Position numbers and translations under genes: made by a program
Part shown: positions 50,358 through 58,343 of the stretch, in pieces
Numbering within the stretch: the stretch's first letter is position 1
How the letters are laid out: every line of letters begins with the position of its first letter
Assembly: GCA_016195985.1 (NCBI GenBank)
Contig: JACPYP010000020.1
Span: forward strand, 1-64,000
Source: Acidobacteriota bacterium
GTDB lineage: Bacteria; Acidobacteriota; Holophagae; Holophagales; Holophagaceae
Length of the DNA: 64,000 nt
Direction of reading: 5' to 3'
The notes under the pieces: model-generated
The model's input: only the letters and a program-made list of their open reading frames with translations
Told to the model about the DNA's origin: nothing
Databases searched by the model: none

Positions 50358-51550
50358 CGTTCTAGCTGCATCTCCCTGACAAGCGGAATCTCCACCAGGA
50401 AAGCGGCGCCCTGGCCCAGCTGGCTTTCGATCCACACGGAACCGCCGTGGAGTTCCACCATCTGCTTGACGATGGAAAGGCCAAGGCCGGTGCTGTACTC
50501 GCCCCCGGTGGGCTGTGCGGAAAGGCGCTGGAAGGGGTTGAAGGCCAGGGCCACGTCCTCTGCCGACAGGCCCGGCCCCTCGTCCCGCACTTCGATGCGC
50601 ACCCGCTCCACGCCATCGGCGATGCGGAGGCCCAGTTCCACCCGGACCGTGCTTCCCCATGCCGAATACTTGATGGCGTTGTTCACCAGATTGTCCACGG
50701 CCTGCGAGATCCGGATCTGGTCGAGCATCCCCCAGCACTCGGCGGCGAAACGCTCCACGTAGACCAAGCGGATGTCCTTGCTCTCGGCGTAGGCTTCGTT
50801 CTCCCGGATCACGCCGTGGACCAGGCCTCCCAGGTTGATCATCTCCAGAGACAGGCTGACTTCGCCCAGCTCCTGGACCGCCGCGTCCAACAGACTGTTG
50901 ATGATCTGGATCATCTTCTGGACCATGTCGTGGACGCGCGAGGCCTGGCCGACCGCGGCTTCGCGGATCTGGCCGGCGAGGGCTTCTTCGCGCATGCGGT
51001 CCACCATGAGCAGGATGCCGCTCAGCGGATTCTTGAGATCGTGGACCGCCACGGCCAGAAGGCGGGTCTTCATGCGGTTGGCCTGGCGCAGCTGCTCGTT
51101 CACGGCCTGCAGCTGGGCCCCCATGGATTCCACGCGCCGGGTGTATTCCCGTTCCAGATCGTGGTTCCGCTTCCGCTCGAGGCAGGCGGAAATGCGGGCC
51201 TTCAGAAGCTGCTGGTTGATGGGCTTGGGCAGGTAGTCCTGGGCGCCCAGCTGGATGCATTTCAGCACCGTGTCCTGTTCATTCAGCGCCGAAAGCATGA
51301 TGACCGGCACACGCCTGAGGACCGGATCGCCATGCATGGCCTCGATGACCTGAACGCCATCCATGCCAGGCATCATCACATCCAGCAGCACCGTGTCGTA
51401 GGCCGTCCGGCGCATCTGCTCCAGGGCCGCCGCCCCATCCACGGCCGAATCCACCAGGTAGCCTTCGCGTTCGAGGAGGCGCGTCAACACTTCCCGGTTG
51501 AATTCGGCGTCATCCACCACGAGGATGCGGGCGGCCCCAGTCTGGCTCAT
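50354..51550 (-). CDS. Receiver-histidine kinase protein
   Basis: 398 residues. An N-terminal receiver (about 8-125) has phospho-acceptor Asp in LLDVMMPGMDG and Lys in PKPIN. A coiled coil (about 130-170) precedes a HisKA with VHDLKNPLSGI, and the HATPase has N box (NNAIKYS), G1 (DEGPGL) and G2 (STGLGLSIV). REC before kinase suggests that phosphate arriving from another kinase controls this kinase. Start ATG 51550 has GGAGG and lies in an ATGA overlap with the preceding receiver gene. It is the last gene of a four-gene signalling operon. Confidence 0.9.
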   Translation of the reverse strand: MSQTGAARILVVDDAEFNREVLTRLLEREGYLVDSAVDGAAALEQMRRTAYDTVLLDVMMPGMDGVQVIEAMHGDPVLRRVPVIMLSALNEQDTVLKCIQLGAQDYLPKPINQQLLKARISACLERKRNHDLEREYTRRVESMGAQLQAVNEQLRQANRMKTRLLAVAVHDLKNPLSGILLMVDRMREEALAGQIREAAVGQASRVHDMVQKMIQIINSLLDAAVQELGEVSLSLEMINLGGLVHGVIRENEAYAESKDIRLVYVERFAAECWGMLDQIRISQAVDNLVNNAIKYSAWGSTVRVELGLRIADGVERVRIEVRDEGPGLSAEDVALAFNPFQRLSAQPTGGEYSTGLGLSIVKQMVELHGGSVWIESQLGQGAAFLVEIPLVREMQLER

Positions 51551-51924
51551 CGGCCCTCCTTCCCCTCCAGGAGGGCCCGGATCTTGCCGACCAGCCGGGC
51601 CAGATCCGCGGGTTTGGTGTCGTAATCGTCGCATCCGGCCGCGAAGGCTGCTTCCTGGTCCGAGGTGAGCACACGGGCGGTGAGGGCCACCACGGGAATG
51701 CGGGCAGTGGCGGGATCAGCCTTGATCCGCCGCGTGGCCTCGAACCCGTCCATGCCAGGAAGGCCGAGGTCCATCAGCACCAGGTCCGGCAGCCGCTCCT
51801 TGCAGGCCCGCACACCCTCTTCGCCGTCTTCCGCCATGATCACCGTGAAGCCGCGCCGCTCCAGCAGGCGGGAGATGGCATCCCGGTTCATCTCGTTGTC
51901 TTCCACCAGCAGAAGCGTCGTCAT
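51547..51924 (-). CDS. Single-domain response regulator
   Basis: 125-residue CheY-like receiver with LVEDNEMNRD at the acidic pocket, phospho-acceptor Asp in LVLMDLGLPGMDG and Lys in DTKPADL. There is no output domain. It sits between a hybrid kinase and a receiver-kinase, with ATGA overlaps on both sides, so it is probably a shuttle in their phosphorelay. Confidence 0.92.
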   Translation of the reverse strand: MTTLLLVEDNEMNRDAISRLLERRGFTVIMAEDGEEGVRACKERLPDLVLMDLGLPGMDGFEATRRIKADPATARIPVVALTARVLTSDQEAAFAAGCDDYDTKPADLARLVGKIRALLEGKEGR

Positions 51925-54281
51925 GGGTGGGCTCCCTTCCGGTTTCCGGCCAGACCGCGGTTGACCGCGCGCCGCACTTCCTCGACCAGCTCGATCTTGG
52001 TGTACATCCCTTTCTGGAGCACCGCGGCGACCTGCGCCTGGCGGAGCTGCTCGCGCTCCTTGGCGCTGAGATCGCGGGCGGTCACCACGATAACGGGAAT
52101 GGCAGCCCAGTCCGGGTTCTGCTGCTTCTCCGCCAGGAAACTGAAGCCGTCCATGCCGGGCATCAGCAGATCCAGCAGGATCAGCCGGGGTTTTTCCTGG
52201 CGCAGCTGGTCCAGGGCCGCGCGGCCATCCAAAGCCGGCCAGGAGTCCCAGCCTTCGGCCAGCAGGCTGCGACGCAGGAGCTGCTGGCTCTCCACGTCGT
52301 CGTCCACCACCAGGACCCTGCCGAGGGGATGATCCAGCCGGAACCGCTTCAGCGCTTCGGACAAACGGACCCGGTCGATGGGCTTGAAAAGGTAGTCCGC
52401 CGCGCCGAGGGCCAGGCCCTTTTCCGCCTCTTCCAGGATGGTCAGCATGACGACGGGGATTCCCTCCAGATCCGGATCGGCCTTGAGGGCTTTCAGCACG
52501 GTCCAGCCATCCACCTGCGGCATCATGACGTCGAGCAGGATCAGCCCGGGACGGAGCTCCGAAGCCAAGCGCAGGCCTTCAATCCCGTCGTGGGCCACGG
52601 CCACCTGGTGGCCATCCAGCGCCAACAGGCGGGACAGGGCGTTGAGCAGGAAGGGGTCGTCATCCACGAGCAGAATGGGCCCCTGGCCGGGGGAAGACGG
52701 AACCTTTTCCGGGGGCGGGAGTTCCGGAGCCGGTTCCTGAAGGGTGAGGGGAAGCACCATCGTGAAGACCGATCCCTGGCCCAGCGCGCTGTGGAGGCGA
52801 ATATCCCCGCCCAGCAGCTGGCAGAACCGGCGGCTGAGGGCCAGCCCCAGCCCGGTGCCTCCGTACTGCCGGGTGGTGCTCTCCTGGGCCTGGATGAACT
52901 CGTGGAAAATCCGGGTCTGCTGCTCGGGACTGATGCCGATGCCCGTGTCCTCCACGGCGATGTGGAGCCATTCCTCCTCCGGCCTTTCGGTCCGGGCCAG
53001 GAAAGCCCGCACGGTGATTCGCCCATGCTGCGTGAATTTGCAGGCGTTGCTCAACAGATTGAACAGCGACTGCCGCACCTTGGTGGCATCAGACACCATG
53101 GTGCCCAGGGCCGGGGCCGCCTCCAGTTCAAGGGTGTTCCCGTTCTGCGCCGCCAGGGGCCCGACGGTGCCGATCACATCTTCGATCAGGGGCAGGATGT
53201 CGATGGAATCCCGATTGAGGGTCATCTTCCCGGCTTCGATCTTGGACAGGTCCAGCACATCATTGATGAGGCTCAGCAGGTGGCGGCCCGAGGTTTCGAT
53301 GCGCTGGATGTCCGCCAGGATCCCCTCGTGGCCGCCTTCTTCCGATTCTTCGCGGATGAGTTCGCTGTAGAGCAGGATCGCATTGAGGGGCGTCCGCAAC
53401 TCGTGGCTCATGTTGGCCAGGAAGGCGCTCTTGGCTTTGTTCGAAACGTCGGCCCGCTCCTTGGCCACCAGCAGCTCGTTGTTGGCGCTCACCAGTTCCG
53501 CGGTGCGGGCCGCCACCTGGCCCTCCAGCTGCCACCGGTGGTCCTCCAGCCGCTCATCCTGCTCCTGGATGCGCGCCAGCATGCCGTTGAAGGCGCGGAC
53601 CAGCACGGCCAGCTCGTCCTTGGAGGGAACCTCCCGCGCCCGCAGGCTAAAATCCGCGGTCTGCGAGACCGCGAAGGCCACGTCGGCCAGATCCCTCACG
53701 GGGGCCGTGATCACGTGGGCCCAGCGGCGGCCCAAAAACCACACCGGCAGGCCGACAAGGGTCAGCACCGCCACAAGGAAGAGGGTCGTGAAAGCCATCT
53801 TCTTGCCACGGTCGGCCTGGTCCATCTCCAGGAAGAGGCTGCCGACGATGCGGCCCTCGGGCGTGTAGATGCGCTTGCTGGCGCGGATGCGCCCCGCCTC
53901 GAACCAGACCCGGTCCTCCTGCCCCACCCTGATGCGGGAGGGCGCTGCCGCCAGCGCCGGATAGCTCGTCAGCAGGGCGCCCGTGGCGTTGTAGACCCGG
54001 GCTTCAGTGATGTGGCCGTGGGCCTTGAGGCCCTTGAGGACCTCCACCGAGGCCCCGGCATCATCGAAGGTGACTGGCAGCGCCACGTTGACCGAAATGA
54101 TCTCCGCCAGGGAACTCAGGGCCCGGGCATCGGCCTTCCGCGAAACGAAATCCTCGAAGGTGAGGAATGCCGTGGCCCCCAGGACCAGCGCCATGGCCGT
54201 GAGGCCTATGACCAGGAACATGACCTTCCGCCGCAGGGAAGTCTTCGGATGCGCCAGGAGCTTCCGGAACACGGACCTCAT
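51921..54281 (-). CDS. Membrane hybrid histidine kinase with HAMP and two receivers
   Basis: 786 residues. TM1 (about 18-40), a periplasmic sensor of about 115 residues resembling CHASE8, TM2 (about 165-187) and a HAMP domain (about 188-240) come first. A coiled coil follows, then HisKA with LANMSHELRTPLNA and HATPase (N box LLSNACKFT, G boxes DTGIGI and GGTGLGLAL). Two receivers end the protein: about 535-650 (LILLDVMMPQVDG) and about 660-780 (LILLDLLMPGMDG). CHASE8-HAMP proteins are commonly paired with YfiR-like periplasmic proteins, as here: the YfiR-like gene is directly upstream with an ATGA overlap. The sensor therefore probably reads the state of that protein. Confidence 0.92.
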   Translation of the reverse strand: MRSVFRKLLAHPKTSLRRKVMFLVIGLTAMALVLGATAFLTFEDFVSRKADARALSSLAEIISVNVALPVTFDDAGASVEVLKGLKAHGHITEARVYNATGALLTSYPALAAAPSRIRVGQEDRVWFEAGRIRASKRIYTPEGRIVGSLFLEMDQADRGKKMAFTTLFLVAVLTLVGLPVWFLGRRWAHVITAPVRDLADVAFAVSQTADFSLRAREVPSKDELAVLVRAFNGMLARIQEQDERLEDHRWQLEGQVAARTAELVSANNELLVAKERADVSNKAKSAFLANMSHELRTPLNAILLYSELIREESEEGGHEGILADIQRIETSGRHLLSLINDVLDLSKIEAGKMTLNRDSIDILPLIEDVIGTVGPLAAQNGNTLELEAAPALGTMVSDATKVRQSLFNLLSNACKFTQHGRITVRAFLARTERPEEEWLHIAVEDTGIGISPEQQTRIFHEFIQAQESTTRQYGGTGLGLALSRRFCQLLGGDIRLHSALGQGSVFTMVLPLTLQEPAPELPPPEKVPSSPGQGPILLVDDDPFLLNALSRLLALDGHQVAVAHDGIEGLRLASELRPGLILLDVMMPQVDGWTVLKALKADPDLEGIPVVMLTILEEAEKGLALGAADYLFKPIDRVRLSEALKRFRLDHPLGRVLVVDDDVESQQLLRRSLLAEGWDSWPALDGRAALDQLRQEKPRLILLDLLMPGMDGFSFLAEKQQNPDWAAIPVIVVTARDLSAKEREQLRQAQVAAVLQKGMYTKIELVEEVRRAVNRGLAGNRKGAHP

Positions 54282-54817
54282 GGGCCGGCCCCGGAGGCGC
54301 GGATGATGCGGGCCAGCGACAGGAGGCGGGAGCCCAGGGTCAGACCGGCTCCCTGGGCGGCTTCAGGGCAGGCGGCCAGCCGAACATAGCCCTCTTCCAG
54401 CAGGAGGTTGAGCATGACGCCCCGCTTGGCCAGGGCCGGGTCGTCGGACAGCGTCAGCACTTCCCGGCCGCGTATCCAAGCGAAGATGCCATCGAGGCGC
54501 CTCCCCTCGGAGGAACAGATGAAAAGGGCATGGCACCCTTCCGCCTCCCGCACCTGGGAGACGTACCGGATCTTGATGGGCCGGTGGTGGACGGTCAGGC
54601 TGCGGGCCCCTTCATCCAAGTGGTAGCCGAATGGCGAATCCCCCAGTACCGCGATGACGAAGGGGCCTTCTTTCCAACCGCGCTCGCCGGCCCACTGGAT
54701 GTAGGGAAGCACCATCAGCAGGATCCGGGCCTTGGTTTCGTACTCGGGCGGAGCGGGCGCCACGGGAGCCGGAGCCATCAGGGCCGCGAGGCAGAAGGCC
54801 GGGAGGAACCAGCTCAT
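54278..54817 (-). CDS. YfiR-like periplasmic regulator (DUF4154)
   Basis: 179 residues. Signal peptide (MSWFLPAFCLAALMAPAPVA) followed by a DUF4154/YfiR domain: YETKARILLMVLPYIQW, VIAVLGDSPFG, CHALFICSSEG and VLTLSDDPALAKRGVMLNL. In Pseudomonas YfiR binds the periplasmic part of the diguanylate cyclase YfiN and represses it; here the next gene encodes a kinase with a similar membrane layout, so it likely controls that kinase. It is the first gene of the operon, and ATG 54817 (GGGGGG upstream) is chosen over 54856. Confidence 0.8.
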   Translation of the reverse strand: MSWFLPAFCLAALMAPAPVAPAPPEYETKARILLMVLPYIQWAGERGWKEGPFVIAVLGDSPFGYHLDEGARSLTVHHRPIKIRYVSQVREAEGCHALFICSSEGRRLDGIFAWIRGREVLTLSDDPALAKRGVMLNLLLEEGYVRLAACPEAAQGAGLTLGSRLLSLARIIRASGAGP

Positions 54818-55122
54818 CGGCCCCCCCACGCCGAGCCAGCCCTCTGCCGAAGGCATGGAGCGGGGATGAGCGCTGGCCGGGATCGCATGGGCGCTGGAGG
54901 CATCCTTCAGCTCGGAAGATTGAACGGGGCATCAACGGGTTTGCTACTAGGGTCACATGAATGACGTTTCGGACGGGATGATTTGGCCCATAAGAACTTG
55001 CCAAGCCATTTCTGGGCTTCCGGAAGGATTTTGACGCATTCTTCCCTCCGGCCCCACGGCCAGACGGCCCCTTCCCGGCCGCCGCCCGAAAACCGACCGG
55101 AAACCTGATGGAACCGGGCTGG
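54818..55122. other. Intergenic region before the YfiR operon
   Basis: About 305 bases between the start of the YfiR-like gene and the end of folD, both on the minus strand. The segment 54940-55040 is the least GC-rich part and should hold the promoter of the signalling operon, but I could not fix a -35/-10 pair. No convincing folD terminator, repeat or small gene was seen. Confidence 0.5.
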
Positions 55123-56037
55123 CTAGACCTCCCGATTCGCCGCCGCCAGGGCATTGGTCAGCAGCCCGGCGATGGTCAGGGGCCCCACGCCCCCGGGCAC
55201 AGGGGTCACCGCCGAAGCCACGGCCATGGCCTCGCCGTAGCGCACATCGCCGCACAGCACCCCGCCCTTGGTCCGGAGAGTGTCCAGCTTCTTGGGTTCC
55301 TGGGCGAAAATCCGCCCGCCGAGGATCTCGTCCTCCACCCGGTTGATGCCCACGTCCACCACCACTGCGCCTGGCTTGATCCATGAGCCCTCCACCAGAC
55401 CGGGCCGGCCCACCGCGGCCACGAGCAGGTCGGCTTCGCGGCAGATCCCCGCCAAATCCTTGGTCCGGCTGTGGGCGATGGTGACGGTGGCGTGCTGCTC
55501 CAGAAGCATCAGGGCCATGGGCTTGCCCACGATCTCGCTGCGCCCCAGCACCACGGCCCGGATGCCCTTGAGTTCCACGCCGTGATGCGCCAGCAGGGAC
55601 ATGCAGGCGCTGGGCGTGCAGGGCCTCAGGCCCGGCAGGCCCTCCAGCAGCAGGCCCTGGTTCACAGGGTGGAAGCCGTCCACATCCTTGGCCGGGCTGA
55701 TGCGATGCAGGGCCCGCTTGGAATCGAGCCCCTGGGGCAGGGGCAGCTGCACGAGGATGCCGTCCACCCCGGAATCAGCGTTCAGGCGGTCGATGAGGGC
55801 GTCCAGATCCGCCTGAGCCGTGTCCGCCGGGAGCCGGTGCTCGATGGAGGTGATGCCCACCTTGGCGCAGGCCGCTGACTTGTTGCGCACATAGACCTGG
55901 CTGGCCGGATCCTCGCCCACCAGCACCACCGCCAAGCCTGGAGCCCGCAGGCCCTTGGCCAGCCGGACCTCCACGCCCTGCCGGACCGTCTCCAGCATGC
56001 GGTCCGCGTGAGCCTTGCCGTCCAGGATCGTGGCCAT
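55123..56037 (-). CDS. folD: Bifunctional methylenetetrahydrofolate dehydrogenase/cyclohydrolase
   Basis: 304 residues. Interconverts methylene-, methenyl- and 10-formyl-THF in the cytoplasm. The catalytic Lys lies in YVRNKSAACAK. Further motifs are GILVQLPLP, PAKDVDGFHP, the NADP loop VLGRSEIVGKP and the closing TPVPGGVGPLTIA. It supplies methylene-THF, the substrate of the MTHFR fusion far upstream. It is a monocistronic gene, divergent from the rimP operon. Confidence 0.97.
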   Translation of the reverse strand: MATILDGKAHADRMLETVRQGVEVRLAKGLRAPGLAVVLVGEDPASQVYVRNKSAACAKVGITSIEHRLPADTAQADLDALIDRLNADSGVDGILVQLPLPQGLDSKRALHRISPAKDVDGFHPVNQGLLLEGLPGLRPCTPSACMSLLAHHGVELKGIRAVVLGRSEIVGKPMALMLLEQHATVTIAHSRTKDLAGICREADLLVAAVGRPGLVEGSWIKPGAVVVDVGINRVEDEILGGRIFAQEPKKLDTLRTKGGVLCGDVRYGEAMAVASAVTPVPGGVGPLTIAGLLTNALAAANREV

Positions 56038-56212
56038 GGTTCCCCCTGACTCCCATTGAAGCCCACGGGGCCTGTGGATCTCATCAAGAATTCAAATATG
56101 GCGAGGGGTGACCCACAGCGGGCAACGACGCCCCACGAGGTGAAAGCCTGGGGACGGCTTCGCCGCCCCAGACGCGGGGGCCTGGGGGTGTCCGCGCAGC
56201 GGGCCCATAGGT

Positions 56213-56237
56213 CCCTGCCACGCACTGCGTGGCAGGG
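56213..56237. repeat. Near-perfect 25-base palindrome
   Basis: CCCTGCCACGCA (56213-56224) and its exact complement (56226-56237) are separated by one base. Flanking DNA (56150-56250) is also GC-rich and partly self-complementary. It could be a REP-like element or part of a terminator. It lies between divergent folD and the rimP promoter. Confidence 0.55.
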
Positions 56238-56264
56238 GGAACCCCCGGACAGCATTAACCTGCC

Positions 56265-56293
56265 TTGAGATTCCTGGGAAAAGGCGTTAGACT
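56265..56293 (+). promoter_or_regulatory. Promoter of rimP-nusA-infB
   Basis: TTGAGA (56265-56270), exactly 17 bases, then TAGACT (56288-56293). A start near 56300 would give a leader of about 85 bases before rimP. Confidence 0.55.
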
Positions 56294-56339
56294 CCAAGCT
56301 CAATTCGGCCATGGCTTCCCGTCTCGGGCGCCAAGACTG

Positions 56340-56362
56340 GGTGGGTTCGACCCACCTTTTTT
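56340..56362 (+). terminator. Leader terminator (attenuator) before rimP
   Basis: A 7-bp stem GGTGGGT/ACCCACC (56340-56346, 56350-56356) with loop TCG is followed by six T. It lies after the predicted promoter and before rimP, so every transcript of the operon must pass it. Confidence 0.8.
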
Positions 56363-56385
56363 GTTGTTTTGCCACCGGAGTGTCA

Positions 56386-56955
56386 GTGGATTTGAAGAAA
56401 GTGCAGGCTCCCCTTGAACGCCAGCTGGCCCTGCTGGGCTATGAACTGGTGCACCTGGAGACCGTCCGCGAAGGCAGGGACGAAATGCTGCGCCTCTACA
56501 TCGACCACCTCGATGCCGAAACCAGCCACCGCAAGGTGACGCTGGACGACTGCACCGCGGCCCACGAGGGCCTGCTGCTTTGGATGGACGTGGAGTTCCC
56601 CGACCTGCGGGAGCACCTCGGCGTGGAAGTGAGCAGCCCCGGCATGGAGCGCCCGCTGGTGAAGGCAGATCATTTCCGCCGCTTCGCGGGACGGCTCTGC
56701 CGCCTGCAGACCGCCGCGCCCATCAACGGGCAGAAGCGTTTCAAGGGCTGGATCGGCCCCGTGGAAGGCGGCAGCCTCACCCTCGAAGAGGACGGCGTGC
56801 TCAAGGCCGTGCCCATCGAATCCATCCAGAAGGCCCGCCTGGCGCCCTTCGACGAGGACAAGACCCCCCGGCCCAAGCACTTGACCGGCCGGTTCACTGA
56901 ACTGCCTGATGCCGATGGCGTAGAGACAAGCGCCATCGAGGAAGAGGAGGCCTGA
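56386..56955 (+). CDS. rimP: Ribosome maturation factor RimP
   Basis: 189 residues. Needed for 30S subunit maturation. The N-terminal domain starts LERQLALLGYELVHLE and the C-terminal Sm-like domain covers about 90-160. The family motif EVSSPGMERPL is clear. The start is GTG 56386, chosen because GGAG (56377-56380) is five bases before it; GTG 56380 is a less suitable alternative and the ATG at 56311 is upstream of the leader terminator. The C-terminus has an acidic tail (EEEEA). It begins the rimP-nusA-infB operon, one base from nusA. Confidence 0.93.
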   Translation: MDLKKVQAPLERQLALLGYELVHLETVREGRDEMLRLYIDHLDAETSHRKVTLDDCTAAHEGLLLWMDVEFPDLREHLGVEVSSPGMERPLVKADHFRRFAGRLCRLQTAAPINGQKRFKGWIGPVEGGSLTLEEDGVLKAVPIESIQKARLAPFDEDKTPRPKHLTGRFTELPDADGVETSAIEEEEA

Positions 56956-56956
56956 G

Positions 56957-58285
56957 ATGGCAAACGTCGCAACGACCTTTTTCGACAGCGTGAAGATGAT
57001 CGCCGCTGAAAAGGGCATCCCCGAAGAAGATGTGTTTGGCGCCGTGGAGGAAGCCCTCGCCAAGGCCGCGGACAAATACTTCAATGCCCAGGATTTCTAC
57101 GGCAACTTCCAGGCCCAGATGGACCGGGAGACCGGCGAGTTCCACGTCTACGCCCTCAAGCAGGTGGTGGCCGAAGTCGAGGAAGAGGATCTGGAGATCA
57201 GCCTGGCCGAAGCCCAGGTGCTGAACCCGGACGCCGCCGAGGGCGACACCCTCTGGCTGCCCCAGGACACCAGCCAGCTGGGTCGTATCGCAGCCCAGGC
57301 CGCCAAGCAGGTGCTGGTGCAGAAGGTCCGCGAGGCCGAGCGTGAGCGCATCTTCACCGAGTTCGCCGACCGCATCGGCGAGGTGGTGGTGGCCGAGGTC
57401 AAGCGCTTCGAGAAGAGCGCCATCATCCTCGAGATCGACCGGGTGGAGGCCATGCTGCGGCGCAGCGAGGCCCTGCGCGGCGACCGCTTCGACAAGGGCC
57501 AGCGCATCAAGGTGGTCATCGTCAGCGTGGACCGCAGCGCCAAGGATCCCCAGGTCCAGGTCAGCCGCACCGATCCCCGGCTGCTCATCAAGCTCTTCGA
57601 GAATGAAGTTCCCGAGATCCACGACGGAACCGTGGTGATCCGCAATTGCGTGCGCGAAGCCGGCGACCGCGCCAAGGTGGCCGTCCACAGCCTCGATCCC
57701 GATGTGGATCCCGTGGGTGCCTGCGTGGGCCTCAAGGGCAGCCGCGTTCAGGCCATCATCCGCGAGCTGAAGAACGAGAAGATCGACATCGTCCGCTATT
57801 CCGACGACCCGGCCCAGTTCATCGCCAACGCGCTGAACCCCGCCAAGGCCATCCGCGTCAACCTCGGCGATCCCGAGGGCCGCCGGGTGGAAGTGGTGGT
57901 CGACGACGAGCAGCTCAGTGTGGCCATCGGCAAGCGAGGCCAGAACGTGCGCCTCGCCGCCAAGCTCACGGGCTGGAACATCGACGTCCGCAGCGAGGCC
58001 GACAAGCGCCGCGAAGCGGAAGTCGCCATGGGCCTGGCCCTCCCCGAGGTCCACGCCGGTACCGACGAGGCGGGAGAATCCGCCTCCCCCGCCTCCAACC
58101 TCCTCGACACGCTCCAGGTCGAGGGTCTGGACGCCGCCCTGGCGGATCGCCTCGCCAATGCGGGCTATCCCGACGCCAAATCCCTTTACACTGTCACTGC
58201 CGAGCAGCTCATGCAGGTAGAGGGCATGGACCAGGATCTGGCCTTCCGTCTCATCGATGCCGTGCAGGCTTACTTCGGGGAGTAG
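56957..58285 (+). CDS. nusA: Transcription termination/antitermination factor NusA
   Basis: 442 residues. The N-terminal RNA-polymerase-binding domain covers about 1-125. Then come S1 (about 135-200), KH1 (about 205-275, [18 protein letters not shown]) and KH2 (about 280-350, [13 protein letters not shown]). One C-terminal helix-hairpin-helix-like repeat follows (about 375-440), as opposed to two acidic repeats in E. coli NusA. GAGGAGG lies before the ATG. NusA strengthens hairpin terminators, so the terminator in the leader of this operon may be a feedback device. Confidence 0.96.
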   Translation: MANVATTFFDSVKMIAAEKGIPEEDVFGAVEEALAKAADKYFNAQDFYGNFQAQMDRETGEFHVYALKQVVAEVEEEDLEISLAEAQVLNPDAAEGDTLWLPQDTSQLGRIAAQAAKQVLVQKVREAERERIFTEFADRIGEVVVAEVKRFEKSAIILEIDRVEAMLRRSEALRGDRFDKGQRIKVVIVSVDRSAKDPQVQVSRTDPRLLIKLFENEVPEIHDGTVVIRNCVREAGDRAKVAVHSLDPDVDPVGACVGLKGSRVQAIIRELKNEKIDIVRYSDDPAQFIANALNPAKAIRVNLGDPEGRRVEVVVDDEQLSVAIGKRGQNVRLAAKLTGWNIDVRSEADKRREAEVAMGLALPEVHAGTDEAGESASPASNLLDTLQVEGLDAALADRLANAGYPDAKSLYTVTAEQLMQVEGMDQDLAFRLIDAVQAYFGE

Positions 58286-58343
58286 GCTGTAGTCCTGCAG
58301 CCCTTCCCGTTCCCCACCCCCCAGGCCGAGGTAGTCCGCTTAC

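Noticed and set aside
56338-56358. GGTTCGA resembling a tRNA T-loop before rimP
   Set aside because: No acceptor, D or anticodon arm can be folded around it; the stem plus T-run is a terminator.
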